Counted from the stretch's first letter, positions 55,700 to 64,000 are shown. The stretch is DNA of 64,000 bases from Chitinispirillales bacterium ANBcel5 (GCA_029688955.1 JARUKZ010000001.1:62001-126000), one strand, 5' to 3'. Numbers and translations are program-made. The notes: generated by a model from the sequence alone, not told the origin.

Positions 55700-56290
55700 C
55701 CATCGGGAGGAGAGAGACGCAGAGAATGAGGGGGTTTGATCGTACGGAGACGCGGAGGCGCAGGGAGGAGAGGGACGCTGAGAGAGAGGGACGCTGAGAG
55801 AGAGGGACGCTGAGAGAGAGGGATTTTTACACGCGGAGACGCAAAGGCGCAGAGAGGGAATATGAAATCACCTGTTATGCAACGTTTTCCTCCTGTTATT
55901 GAATTACCTTCAGAAAATACCCCCTTCTGCCTTACCATACGGCCACTGCTCTGGGTTCCTTGCCCTGTAAGGGCAGTCCATCTATAGCCAGGTCTTTCAA
56001 GGCCTGGTCCCCGCAGAGAGAGAGGGAATTGTTCGCGCGGAGACGCGGAGACGCAGAGAGAGAAAAGAATCACATGGTATACAACGTTTCTCCTGTTAAT
56101 TGAAACCATCTGCAGGAAACAATCCCTTCTGCCTTACACTACGGTCACTGCTCTGGATCCCTGCCCTTGTAAGGGCAATCCATACTTCGGCTTCGCTCAG
56201 CACAGGTCTATAGCCAGGTCTTTTAAGGCCTGGTCCCGAAAAACGCCTGGCCCTGGTCCCCGGAGGCCTAACTCCCGGAAACACCACGCG
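55700..56290. repeat. R3 repeats, two copies
   Basis: The first copy runs from about 55705, with triple GGGACGCTGAGAGAGA, to 56010. The second runs to about 56285 and includes the extra word TTCGGCTTCGCTCAGCACAG also seen at 54430. Both end in the CTGCCC/GGGCAG and CCAGG/CCTGG hairpins. Confidence 0.85.
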
Positions 56291-57277
56291 TATCCTATCT
56301 GCCTAAAAGCTACTTTACTGCCTAAACACCTTTGGCTCAAAAGGCTGTTCATACTTAGGCTCCGGTCAGCACAGGCTTATCATCTGCAGTTTTAACACCT
56401 TAGCTTGCGACATCATCTCACTCAATCAATTTTCACTACTCTACACGATTTCACAACATACAGTGAAAGAAATGTTTGTTTTGTAAGCTTACACTTTATA
56501 TTTTACTACCAAAGTGTTAAAAAGATACAATAACAATAGGAAGAATTGTGACCAATATCACACTTTTGGGGGCAAAAACCAGAACGCAAAGCGTGATATA
56601 ACGCGTCCGGTTGATTCCTGCTCCTGATTGCTGTTTGATAGTAGGTGTTCATTTTACCGTTAAAATGAACCGTTTTAGCTGTTTACGCTCCCTGTGGGGA
56701 GAATATTGGGTAGGGCCGGGATGCCCTAAAGAAAGGACCGCCGGACCGGGAACTGCCCGGCAGAAATTGGCGTGAGAATAGAGCTGGAAATTTTCGCGTA
56801 CTAACGCTTAACTTCAACATAACTTCAGATTCTTTTATGCTACACAGAAAACTAACACATCCATTAATCACTGTTTAAGACTTTGTTTATTCGCTTTACC
56901 GGCAACGGGGGGTTTGTTGAAGGTAAAGAAGATAAAGGGGTTAAACAGGGAGCTGTACTGAGCTGGTCTGTGTACCCGGAGGTTAAAATGTTGATCCTGA
57001 GAGAGGAGGGTAAGCCATGTGAATACAACATGTTAGTAGATCCTTTATAAGCTAAGGCTTTAGGGCTGACCGGGAATACTTGTTGCTTTTTTTAGTTAAG
57101 AGAGGGCCAAAAAGAATAAGGAATCGTGTCACTGGTTGATAAGGACCATAAGCCCGGGGGGCAGGTCAAATTTCCCTTTCCAAACCTAAAGAGGTTTCCA
57201 GCCAGTTAATTAAACAGAAAAAAAAAGATCTTACTGTAATGGTAATTGCTGTTTTCCGTTGAAAGGAAGTAACGTAT
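56290..57277. other. Gene-poor stretch of about 1 kb
   Basis: No full gene is visible. TTCATTTTACCGTTAAAATG (56648-56669) is a near-perfect hairpin, and GTAGGGCC ... GGACCGCCGGACCGGG near 56710-56760 could also fold. A 55-codon frame at 56883-57050 is listed separately. GAAAGGAAG at 57260 is the RBS of the next gene. Confidence 0.5.
56883..57050 (+). CDS. Possible gene remnant, 55 codons
   Basis: From TTG 56883 the frame reads LFIRFTGNGGFVEGKEDKGV, continues with KQGAVLSWSVYPEVKMLILR and ends LVDPL. It looks like protein, but there is no RBS and no known motif, and the frame is closed by a stop 15 nt upstream. It is most likely a leftover piece. Confidence 0.2.
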   Translation: MFIRFTGNGGFVEGKEDKGVKQGAVLSWSVYPEVKMLILREEGKPCEYNMLVDPL

Positions 57278-58036
57278 ATGAAAAGAGTACCCTTGTTAAA
57301 TTTATATGTGGATAGCACTTCAATGGATGGAGTTGTTGAAAACCTGTTTGAAAGAATAGAGCATAGGATAAAAAGCAGTGTGTTTTTTGTTAACGCGTTA
57401 AAAGCGTATGAAATCGATAAGGATTCAAAGCTGCTACATATCATGAACTCTTTTGATTTTGTACTTGCCGATGGCATGCCGCTCGTTTGGATCTCAAAGT
57501 GGCTTGGTGAAGCATTGCCTGGCAGAGTTAACGGAACCGACTTGTTCGAACGGTTATTGAAAGAGGCCGAATCACGCGATAAATCGGTGTACTTTCTGGG
57601 GGCCAAAGAAGAGAATCTAAACCAAATGATCGAAGTGGTAAAAAAGCGCTACCCCAATCTACAGATCGCCGGATGGAGAAACGGGTACTTTAACGGTGAA
57701 GAAAACAGTGGGGTGGTGGACGGTATCAACAAATCCGGGGCTGATATCTTGTTTTTAGGATTTGGCAGTCCCAAAAAAGAGCTGTGGGCCTATGAAAATA
57801 TGAGTTCCTTGTCGGTATCGGTAGTACAGGGGGTGGGAGGGAGTTTTGATGTTTTATCCGGTCTGGTAAAAAGGGCTCCCAAATGGATGCAAAAATGTGG
57901 CTTAGAGTGGTTTTACCGGTTCTGTAAAGAGCCAAGAAGAATGTTCAAACGGTATCTGATAACCAATACCTTCTTTATCGCGCTGTTTTTAAAATGTTAT
58001 TGTAAGGAGTTGAAATCTAAGGTCAGATGGGCCTAA
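57278..58036 (+). CDS. WecG/TagA/CpsF-family glycosyltransferase
   Basis: This 252-residue GT26 enzyme has FVNALKAYEI, the acceptor motif DFVLADGMPLVW, GRVNGTDLFERLL, FLGAKEEN, and LFLGFGSPKKELW with FDVLSGLVKRAPKW near the C-terminus. Family members transfer ManNAc or ManNAcA to undecaprenyl-linked GlcNAc in enterobacterial common antigen or teichoic acid linkage synthesis. The C-terminal basic helix (EPRRMFKRYLITNTFFIALF) probably touches the membrane. No other polysaccharide genes are adjacent. RBS AAGGAAG. An R3 copy begins right at its stop codon. Confidence 0.88.
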   Translation: MKRVPLLNLYVDSTSMDGVVENLFERIEHRIKSSVFFVNALKAYEIDKDSKLLHIMNSFDFVLADGMPLVWISKWLGEALPGRVNGTDLFERLLKEAESRDKSVYFLGAKEENLNQMIEVVKKRYPNLQIAGWRNGYFNGEENSGVVDGINKSGADILFLGFGSPKKELWAYENMSSLSVSVVQGVGGSFDVLSGLVKRAPKWMQKCGLEWFYRFCKEPRRMFKRYLITNTFFIALFLKCYCKELKSKVRWA

Positions 58037-58520
58037 TTTGGACGCGGAGGCGCAGGGAGGAGAGAGACGCTGAGGTAGAGGGATTTTTACACGCGGAGGG
58101 GCGGAGACGCAGAGAGGGAAAAGAAATCGCGTGGTATTCAACGATTTCTTTTGTTAATGAAATTATCTGCGGGAAATACCCCCTTCTGCCTTACCATACG
58201 GCCACTGCTCTGGATCCCTGCCCTGTAAGGGCAATCCATTTATAGCCAGGTCTTTCAAGGCCTGGAGGCGCAGGGAGGAGAGGGACGCAGGGACGGAGGA
58301 GAGATACGCTGAGAGAGAGGGATTTGTTCGCGCGGAGACGCAGAGGCGCAGAGAGGGAAAAAGAAATCGCCTGTTATGCGACGTTTTCTCCTGTTAACGA
58401 AACCATCTGCAGGAAACAACCCCCTCTGCTTTACACTACTGCCACTGCTGTGGATCCCTGCCCTGTAAGGGCAGTCCATCTATAGCCAGGTCTTTCAAGG
58501 CCTGGTCCCTGGGGGCCTGA
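58030..58520. repeat. R3 repeats, two tandem copies
   Basis: Copies run at about 58030-58265 and 58262-58515, each with the purine-rich head, the CTCCTGTTAA-like middle and the two hairpins. The first starts inside the last codons of the glycosyltransferase gene. Confidence 0.85.
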
Positions 58521-58609
58521 AAGGTAAATGAACGAATTTTGACGGTAAGGTTTGTTGTGAGGAATTAGAATCATTGGTGCCGGATACTGGCGGGAAGGAA
58601 AAATGGTTT

Positions 58610-58864
58610 ATGAAGAAAAATGAATCTTACTCAGATGCGCCACGGGAAATCGCCGAAGAGATAAAAGGAAGTGAAAGGATCGAAGATTTTCTTCCCTCGC
58701 CGGATGAGATTTCACAGAGTGTTAAGAAACAGCAAACAGTATCTGTTACAATGAACCTGAAAAAAGAAACGCTAGAGCAGTATGAACGATATGCTCAGAA
58801 GCAAGGGATAGATTACCACTCATTTATTTCGGCGCTTCTGGAAAAATATGCCCAGTGTTTGTAG
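58610..58864 (+). CDS. Small RHH-like DNA-binding protein (orphan antitoxin-like)
   Basis: This protein has 84 residues from ATG 58610 (AAGGAAAAATGG upstream); the frame is open to 58574. The C-terminal half, QQTVSVTMNLKKETLEQYER followed by AQKQGIDYHSFISALLEKY, fits a ribbon-helix-helix domain as in CopG/BrnA-type antitoxins. The N-terminal half is acidic (EEIKGSERIEDFLPSPDE), as in many toxin-binding tails. No toxin gene is beside it: an R3 repeat is upstream and a repeat-rich gap downstream, so it is an orphan or has lost its partner. Confidence 0.65.
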   Translation: MKKNESYSDAPREIAEEIKGSERIEDFLPSPDEISQSVKKQQTVSVTMNLKKETLEQYERYAQKQGIDYHSFISALLEKYAQCL

Positions 58865-58935
58865 TATCCGGAAAATTCTCCTACCCCCGTCGGTAAATAT
58901 CGCATGGGGTAGCCAACCGCGCATGCTCTGGCACT

Positions 58936-59065
58936 AACCTCTTTGGGGTATTATGGCTTTTGTACCGTGGTGTTTATTGTGGTGTGTGCTTTTTTTTGAA
59001 CCAGCAACCACCCACCTTCACATAGGCAAACGCCTGGTAGTTGATTATAATACCCCAAAGGGGTT
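58936..59065. repeat. 130-bp element with 19-bp terminal inverted repeats (MITE-like)
   Basis: AACCTCTTTGGGGTATTAT (58936-58954) and ATAATACCCCAAAGGGGTT (59047-59065) match in 18 of 19 positions. The inside has no open gene. A smaller CTACCCC/GGGGTAG hairpin lies just outside at 58881-58912. No target duplication is evident. Confidence 0.6.
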
Positions 59066-59119
59066 TTCTATATCAGCCCCTACCCGGGGCGGTTTCTCTA
59101 CCTCCTTCATTCCAAATTC

Positions 59120-59235
59120 TCTCTTCCTCCCGCGATTATAGCTCAAGGGTCCCCCCAAACGGATCTTTTCACGCTTTCACCATTGACGCCCGGGGGTGAC
59201 CCAAACTATCGCCTTTAGCCCCATAAAACTCCTTC
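59120..59235 (-). repeat. R1 repeat copy, inverted
   Basis: CCTCCCGCGATTATAGC, GGGTCCCCCCAAACGGATC and CGGGGGTGACCCAAAC through TTTAGCCCCATAAAACT are the reverse complement of the R1 copy at 52674-52790. The two flank the whole 52.8-59.1 kb segment in opposite orientation. Confidence 0.85.
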
Positions 59236-59434
59236 CTAAAATCCTGGTCTCTCAAACGCCTTGCGATCGTTCCCGGTACATCTCGCTCCTCATTCCAAAA
59301 CAAAAAAAATTCCCACATCTCCCCTTTTGAGAATACCTTACAGCAAAAACTAACTCTTTTGAGGTAAAACAGACATGGCATGAAATCTGTATGTTACTAT
59401 CCTTGGAGGAGTTAAATTTTCAAGGAGATGTGCC

Positions 59435-60106
59435 ATGATACATAAAGTAGTAACTTCAATTGTTTTGATACTTATCTTAAACGCTGCTTCTTCGGCAGAA
59501 CTGATACGGATCGACGATGATATCATCTACGATCCACAAGCCGATCAGTACTGGTATGGCCCTCGCTTTTACCATGAAGGATTACCGGAAGAATTGCAGT
59601 ATCAACCGTACATGTGGGACTACTCTATCTATTCCGGTACAGTAGCTGAAATGAACCGGGATCCTGCGCTTACCAGCCATAAATGGGGCGATTGGTATGT
59701 CGCGGGTAAAGATGATATCACTACATTTGTAGAAAACAATCTGGATGAGATTCCCCACAATTTCATAGCCGATGTTACAGGAATGAATTGGGAGATGATA
59801 CAGGAGAGGTTTTTTGACAAGCAAAACCCCGCAAATCCAGATCAAAACGCGGTGATGAGGGTGGTGTCCTATCCTGAAGATTTCTGGGAAGATATGTATC
59901 CCGATGAGCCCATGCCTCCACCTTTTTATGAGATAGAATATGTAGACCATGATGATGTAGTGGTTCCCGACAGAGGTCTTCGTGGTATCTGGGTAACAGC
60001 CCGGGGAGAAAAAACCGCTGCGGTCCCTGAGCCATCTTTAATTTTCACCATGGTTGGTGCACTGGCAGGACTGTTCTTTATGAGAAGGAAAGGTGACAAA
60101 CAATAA
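59435..60106 (+). CDS. PEP-CTERM sorting-signal protein
   Basis: This 223-residue protein has an N-terminal signal peptide (VVTSIVLILILNAASSA) and a C-terminal PEP-CTERM tail: VPEPS, a TM helix (LIFTMVGALAGLFFM) and basic RRKGDK. Such proteins are cut and anchored by exosortase, usually tied to exopolysaccharide production. The body is acidic and Tyr/Trp-rich (DPQADQYWYGPRFYHEG) with no known domain. RBS AAGGAG. A terminator follows. No exosortase gene lies in the window. Confidence 0.82.
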   Translation: MIHKVVTSIVLILILNAASSAELIRIDDDIIYDPQADQYWYGPRFYHEGLPEELQYQPYMWDYSIYSGTVAEMNRDPALTSHKWGDWYVAGKDDITTFVENNLDEIPHNFIADVTGMNWEMIQERFFDKQNPANPDQNAVMRVVSYPEDFWEDMYPDEPMPPPFYEIEYVDHDDVVVPDRGLRGIWVTARGEKTAAVPEPSLIFTMVGALAGLFFMRRKGDKQ

Positions 60107-60134
60107 CCCGTCCCACTCTAAGAACTTCCTCCTC

Positions 60135-60175
60135 CCCCGGGCCGCGTCGATAAAACGCCTTGCCCGGGGTTTTTT
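60135..60175 (+). terminator. Rho-independent terminator after the PEP-CTERM gene
   Basis: CCCCGGGC (60135-60142) and GCCCGGGG (60162-60169) form an 8-bp GC stem followed by six T, 29 nt after the stop codon. Confidence 0.85.
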
Positions 60176-60179
60176 CTGT

Positions 60180-60990
60180 GAACAGAGACGCGGAGGGGGG
60201 CAGGAGAGAGACGCAGAGAGATAGGAGTTTTTGCGCGCGGAGACGCGGAGGCGCGGAGAGGGGGGAGAGGGGGGAGAGGGACGCTGAGGGAGAGGGTTTT
60301 TTACACGCGGAGGCGCAGAGACGCAGAGAGGGAAAAGAAATCGCGTGGTATTCAACGATTTCTCCTGTTAACGAAATTATCTGCGGGAGATAACCCCTTC
60401 TGCCTTACCATACGGCCACTGCTCTGCTTCCCTGCCCTGTAAGGGCAGTCCATTTATAGCCAGGTCTTTCAAGCCTGGAGGCGCAGGAATGAGAGGGATG
60501 CTGAGGGAGAGGGATATTACACGCGGAGACGCGGAGGCGCAGAGAGGAATGAGAGGGACGCTGAGGGAGAAAGATTTTACACGCGGAGACGCGGAGGCGC
60601 GAAGAGGGGGGAGAGGGACGCTGAGAGAGAGGAATTTTTACACGCGGAGGCGCGGAGACGCAGAGAGGGAAAAGAAATCGCGTGGTATTCAACGATTTCT
60701 CCTGTTAATGAAATTATCTGCGGGAAATAACCCCTTCTGCCTTACCATACGGCCACTGCTCTGCTTCCCTGCCCTGTAAGGGCAGTCCATTCATAGCCAG
60801 GTCTTTTAAGGCCTGGAGGCGCAGGAATGAGAGGGACGCTGAGGGAGAAAGATTTTACACGCGGAGACGCGGAGACGCGGAGAAGGAAAAACAAACGCAT
60901 GGTATGCTACGATTATCTCCTGTTAATGAAATTATCTGCGGAAAATAACCCCTTCTGCCTTATCACATGTTTACTGCTGTGGTTCCCCGG
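60180..60990. repeat. R3 repeats, three copies
   Basis: Copies run at about 60180-60478, 60478-60815 and 60815-60990. The last lacks the terminal hairpins. The purine-rich head is itself expanded (repeats of GAGGGACGCTGAGGGAGA and ACACGCGGAGACGCGGAG). No gene is seen in this stretch. Confidence 0.85.
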
Positions 60991-61048
60991 AACACCCGGT
61001 CCCCCGGATGGCGCGGAAAGGAAATCTTAACCACCAAAAGGAGGTCTC

Positions 61049-61636
61049 ATGTCATTAAAAATACAGGTGATCATTTCAAGTACCCGCCCGGGGCGGTTTA
61101 GTGAAAAACCAGCACATTGGATACTGAGCAAACTTAAGCAGCAGGAAGGCATAGAGCCGGAGCTGCTCGATTTAAGAGAATACCCTTTGCCCTTCTATGA
61201 TGAACCTCAGAGTCCAAGTCAGATTACAAATTTCTCCTATTCAAACGATATGGCTGTTGCCTGGGCTAAAAAGGTAGGGGAGGGTGATGGATATGTAATT
61301 GTTACCCCCGAGTATAATCATGGGTATCCGGGGGTGTTAAAGAATGCCTTAGACTATGTGTATCATCAGTGGAATCATAAAGCAGTGGGGTTTGTAAGCT
61401 ACGGAGGTGTTTCGGGAGCCAGGGTAATTGAACAGTTACGGTTAGTGTCAGTGGAGTTACAGATGGTGCCGATCAGAAATTCAATCCATATCCCCCCACC
61501 TCTTTTTTATGATCTTAAAGGAAGAGAGGAGGTCGGGACAGAGGATTTTTCACCCCTCGATAACACCGCTCACCGATTCATCAATCAGCTTCAATGGTGG
61601 ACTGAGGCTACCAGGGCTGCAAGAGAAAGGGAGTAG
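61049..61636 (+). CDS. NADPH-dependent FMN reductase-family flavoprotein
   Basis: This 195-residue protein has a flavodoxin-like fold: ISSTRPGRFSEKPA at the N-terminus (FMN phosphate loop), then the signature TPEYNHGYPGVLKNALDYV, and SYGGVSGARVIEQLR. Family members reduce FMN, quinones, azo dyes or chromate with NAD(P)H. RBS AAAGGAGG. It stands alone between the R3 block and rpe. Confidence 0.9.
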   Translation: MSLKIQVIISSTRPGRFSEKPAHWILSKLKQQEGIEPELLDLREYPLPFYDEPQSPSQITNFSYSNDMAVAWAKKVGEGDGYVIVTPEYNHGYPGVLKNALDYVYHQWNHKAVGFVSYGGVSGARVIEQLRLVSVELQMVPIRNSIHIPPPLFYDLKGREEVGTEDFSPLDNTAHRFINQLQWWTEATRAARERE

Positions 61637-61704
61637 TTTAGAAAAAGGTGTCCGGGGGGGACCACACAGAGCATAGCAGGTTCATGGGAGCCAAGATAAT
61701 AAAT

Positions 61705-61773
61705 CGAGGTAAATAAGAGGTGCTGAATGTATTTTTCTCCCAGCTGAAGCTTTAATCTTATTTATCTCGAGGA
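61705..61773 (+). promoter_or_regulatory. Inverted repeat in the rpe leader
   Basis: CGAGGTAAATAAGA (61705-61718) pairs with TCTTATTTATCTCG (61756-61769) in 13 of 14 positions, with a 37-nt loop. The right arm ends at the GAGG Shine-Dalgarno of rpe, so the hairpin could affect its translation, or be an operator. Confidence 0.35.
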
Positions 61774-61783
61774 ATCACCAACG

Positions 61784-62473
61784 ATGGTATCAAAGAAAAT
61801 TGAAATCGCTCCATCAATTCTTTCTGCGGATTTTAGAAATCTGGAGCGTGAGGTAAAGGCCGCGCAGGATGCGGGGGCAGACAGAATACACTGCGATGTG
61901 ATGGATGGACATTTTGTCCCAAATATTACTTTCGGACCACTGGTTATAGAGGCGGTTAAAAAGTGTGTTTCGATACCTCTGGATGTGCATCTGATGATTT
62001 CTGATCCCCAAAAATATGTGCGGGATTTCTGCAGCGCAGGGTCAGATGTTCTTATGTTTCATGCTGAAGCGGTCGATGATATTGCACCAGTACTTCAGAA
62101 TATAAAAAAGCAGGGAGTAAAAACAGGGATAACGGTGAACCCCGACTACCCGGTTGATCTTTTTATCGATGAGTTGGATAAGATCGATCAGGTGCTCATA
62201 ATGTCGGTGTATGCCGGGTTTGGGGGACAGAAATTTATGCCCGAAATGAAGCACAAGGTTAAAAAAGTGTATACTGAGGTACAAAAAAGAGATATAACTA
62301 TAGATATAGAGGTTGATGGCGGAGTTAATGGCAACAGTGCTGAAGAGTGTGCTCTCAGTGGAGCAAATGTGCTGGTGGCCGGAAGTTATGTGTTTGGAAG
62401 TGGTGAGTACCAAAAGCGTATCAGTGAGCTTAGGGAACTTGCTTTAAAGGGCAGAGAGAAATTACAGGTTTAA
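61784..62473 (+). CDS. rpe: Ribulose-phosphate 3-epimerase
   Basis: This 229-residue TIM-barrel enzyme interconverts ribulose 5-phosphate and xylulose 5-phosphate in the pentose phosphate pathway. APSILSADF, HCDVMDGHFVPNITFGP (metal ligands His and Asp), DVHLMI, GFGGQKF and EVDGGVN (second catalytic Asp) are all in place. The S41 peptidase follows 17 nt later and probably shares its transcript. Confidence 0.95.
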   Translation: MVSKKIEIAPSILSADFRNLEREVKAAQDAGADRIHCDVMDGHFVPNITFGPLVIEAVKKCVSIPLDVHLMISDPQKYVRDFCSAGSDVLMFHAEAVDDIAPVLQNIKKQGVKTGITVNPDYPVDLFIDELDKIDQVLIMSVYAGFGGQKFMPEMKHKVKKVYTEVQKRDITIDIEVDGGVNGNSAEECALSGANVLVAGSYVFGSGEYQKRISELRELALKGREKLQV

Positions 62474-62490
62474 AAAGGACTTTCCCAAAA

Positions 62491-63495
62491 ATGGTGCTAT
62501 CGGCGTTACTGTTACCGCTGCTACTTCTGCTTGCCTGCGACAATCCTGTGTATAACGGGCCATTGGATCTCACCGAGCATCAGAGTGTATGGCAGTATCT
62601 CAAAGTGTATAGCTACTATCAGGATCGTGTTCCTGAGTCGCCCCTTGATTACCCCGCTCCTGAATCATTACTGAATGCTGTGGGTGATCAGTACACCCAT
62701 TATAAACCACTCAGAAGCCCCTGGTTACCCAAACGAGTCTCCTCCATGGCTCTGGATACCCTAAACTGGGAGGCGTTGTCTGATTCCACCGTGGTTATAA
62801 GGATTCAAAACTTCAGGTCCGATACCAAAATCAGATTTGAAAGAATACTGCCCTCAATAGGGCCATACCCAAACATCGTGGTTGATCTGAGAAACAACAG
62901 GGGCGGTGATCTCAACCCGACCGAAGCAATAATCGAGGACCTTTTGCCGGCTAATATCCCTTTTATGATTATTGAGGAGCGAAAGTACAATAAAGAAAAA
63001 ATGGTCGGTGAAACAGTTATCGATACCCTCAGGAGCACACGAGGCGCTCACCGTGCCCTTGCCAATAAACGATTTTCTGTGTTAATGAACGGAATGTCCG
63101 CCAGTGCTTCAGAGTTGCTTATCGCGGCGCTGAAAGAGGGCACAGGTGCGAAGTTAGTGGGAGAAACCACCTATGGTAAGGCCAGGGGGCAGGTGATAAT
63201 TCCTCGCGGAGACAGGGATTCTTTGCAGATAACCTATTCCGCGTTTCGAGGTATTTCCCCTAGGATCGGTGATTATAACAGTATAGGAATCGTTCCTGAC
63301 ACAATCCCTGAAGCTATTAAAACCCTGGGGGAAGCAATATATTCTGAAGACTCCCGAAACCTTTTTTATGCTGCCAGAATTCTGGACTCATCCATCGGGC
63401 CGCAGCAGTTTATGGGGAGGGGGACTTTTAAACGGGCTTACAGCACAAACCCTGCGGTAATGTACAAGATCACCCCGCCCGATCCTCTTAAGTAG
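62491..63495 (+). CDS. S41-family peptidase lipoprotein (C-terminal processing protease-like)
   Basis: This 334-residue protein has a lipoprotein signal (ALLLPLLLLLACDN). It lacks a clear PDZ domain. The protease core is visible: IVVDLRNNRGGDLNP, then NGMSASASELLIAALK with the catalytic Ser, then GETTYGKARGQ with the Lys of the Ser-Lys dyad. Residues 25-85 resemble the usual N-terminal helical part. It is anchored to the inner or outer membrane and cleaves periplasmic proteins. RBS AAAAAGGAC. Confidence 0.85.
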   Translation: MVLSALLLPLLLLLACDNPVYNGPLDLTEHQSVWQYLKVYSYYQDRVPESPLDYPAPESLLNAVGDQYTHYKPLRSPWLPKRVSSMALDTLNWEALSDSTVVIRIQNFRSDTKIRFERILPSIGPYPNIVVDLRNNRGGDLNPTEAIIEDLLPANIPFMIIEERKYNKEKMVGETVIDTLRSTRGAHRALANKRFSVLMNGMSASASELLIAALKEGTGAKLVGETTYGKARGQVIIPRGDRDSLQITYSAFRGISPRIGDYNSIGIVPDTIPEAIKTLGEAIYSEDSRNLFYAARILDSSIGPQQFMGRGTFKRAYSTNPAVMYKITPPDPLK

Positions 63496-63509
63496 AGAGG
63501 GATTATTTT

Positions 63510-64000
63510 TTGAAGCAAACAGTTACGATCGAAAAAGTTGTGTATGGTGGTGAAGGGCTTGCGCGCACCGATAGTGGTGTGATCTTTGTTCCGGATACCA
63601 TTACCGGTGATGTTGTGAGGGTGATCGCTTCGGAGCGCAGAAACGGGGTTCATAAGGCAACCCGTACTTCACTGCTGGAACCATCCCCGCACAGAAGAGA
63701 TGCGCTGTGCCCCCATTTTGGTGAATGTGGAGGGTGTAACTGGCAATTTGTGGACTACTCCTATCAGCGTGAGACCAAAAAAGAGATTTTTTTAGACTGT
63801 ATGCGCCGAATCGGGAGAATCAAACAGGTGCTTAACCCAGAGAGTATTGCTGCTTCAGAGCTTGGCTATAGAATCAGGGCTCAGATAAAAGTGGATTGTG
63901 AGACGCAAAGGTTTGGGTTTTTTAGAAAAAAGAGTAATGAAATTGTTTCAGTACAACACTGCCCCCTGCTTAGTGAACAGCTAAATAGAGTGCTTTTGCA
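63510..64000 (+). CDS. TrmA/RumA-family RNA (uracil-5-)-methyltransferase, N-terminal part
   Basis: From TTG 63510 (GAGAGG upstream) the frame runs open to the window edge, 163 codons. It begins with a TRAM domain (MKQTVTIEKVVYGGEGLART, VFVPDTITGDVV-like strand). An iron-sulfur motif follows: CPHFGECGGCNW, with a further Cys in VQHCPL. That pattern is typical of RlmD/RumA-type enzymes, which methylate uridines of 23S rRNA. The catalytic methyltransferase domain lies outside the window. Confidence 0.88.
   Translation, partial: MKQTVTIEKVVYGGEGLARTDSGVIFVPDTITGDVVRVIASERRNGVHKATRTSLLEPSPHRRDALCPHFGECGGCNWQFVDYSYQRETKKEIFLDCMRRIGRIKQVLNPESIAASELGYRIRAQIKVDCETQRFGFFRKKSNEIVSVQHCPLLSEQLNRVLL

Noticed and set aside
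56640-56780. Riboswitch in the structured stretch before the glycosyltransferase
   Set aside because: Hairpins are visible, but no known aptamer core fits, and it lies more than 400 nt from the next start codon.
58953-59141. A 62-codon frame spanning the MITE-like element
   Set aside because: It crosses the inverted repeat arm and the R1 copy, lacks an RBS and resembles no protein.
54242-60800. Frames of 60-150 codons in the R3 repeats (Arg/Pro-rich on either strand)
   Set aside because: They are translated repeats with no start signals; different copies are open in different frames.
1-64000. tRNA or rRNA genes
   Set aside because: No T-loop-like GGTTCGAATCC words in a cloverleaf context and no rRNA-like blocks were noticed by eye; a covariance search would be needed to be certain.

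Overview
The window looks like a chromosome segment of a Gram-negative, polysaccharide-degrading bacterium of the FCB group, most likely Fibrobacterota (Chitinivibrionia-like). This is inferred from a secreted GH8 enzyme and a GH45 cellulase that carry type-IX-secretion-like sorting domains, from Ig-like/InlB-repeat lipoproteins, from a TolC/MFP/RND efflux operon, and from short ParE/ParC subunits resembling the Bacteroidetes type. No rRNA, tRNA or CRISPR array was recognised. Coding density is high in the housekeeping blocks and low in several repeat-rich blocks.

Layout. 1-12.6 kb: a partial RluA-type pseudouridine synthase overlapping dinB, yhbY, a split chromate transporter pair, a CheY-like regulator, arginase, a secreted subtilase, and a TolC-MFP-RND operon joined by start/stop overlaps. 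12.6-14.5 kb: a gene-free composite repeat array (families called R1 and R2 here). 14.6-16.7 kb: a GH8 enzyme with a strong terminator. 16.8-29.3 kb: an accessory island of repeat debris, a duplicated secreted-protein gene, nested 85-bp and 21-bp satellites, a PAAR-LysM spike protein followed by a 961-residue candidate effector, leucine-rich-repeat lipoproteins, a two-TM protein present in three damaged copies, and a truncated second PAAR gene. 29.4-36.6 kb: two paralogous InlB/RCC1 lipoproteins (one split by an in-frame TAG) around a GH45 endoglucanase. 36.8-52.6 kb: a 116-bp tandem repeat, then MBL hydrolase, miaA, TPR/coiled-coil proteins, parC/parE, a GerW/YtfJ-like protein, a beta-helix protein and recD2. 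52.6-61 kb: mobile and repeat-rich ground with an IS481-type remnant, a broken IS3 element, about nine copies of a hairpin-bearing repeat (R3), a methyltransferase, a WecG/TagA glycosyltransferase, an orphan RHH protein and a PEP-CTERM protein. 61-64 kb: FMN reductase, rpe, an S41 peptidase lipoprotein and the start of a TrmA/RumA-type methyltransferase.

The most interesting part is 17-29.3 kb. It reads as a decaying effector/immunity island. Its PAAR N-terminus is conserved between two copies while the downstream part differs. LRR lipoproteins and a small two-TM protein recur beside the PAAR genes. Their start codons are head-to-head only 15 nt apart, over a near-palindromic segment that supplies a Shine-Dalgarno on both strands. 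No secretion-apparatus genes are in the window, so assignment to T6SS or a contractile injection system is inference.
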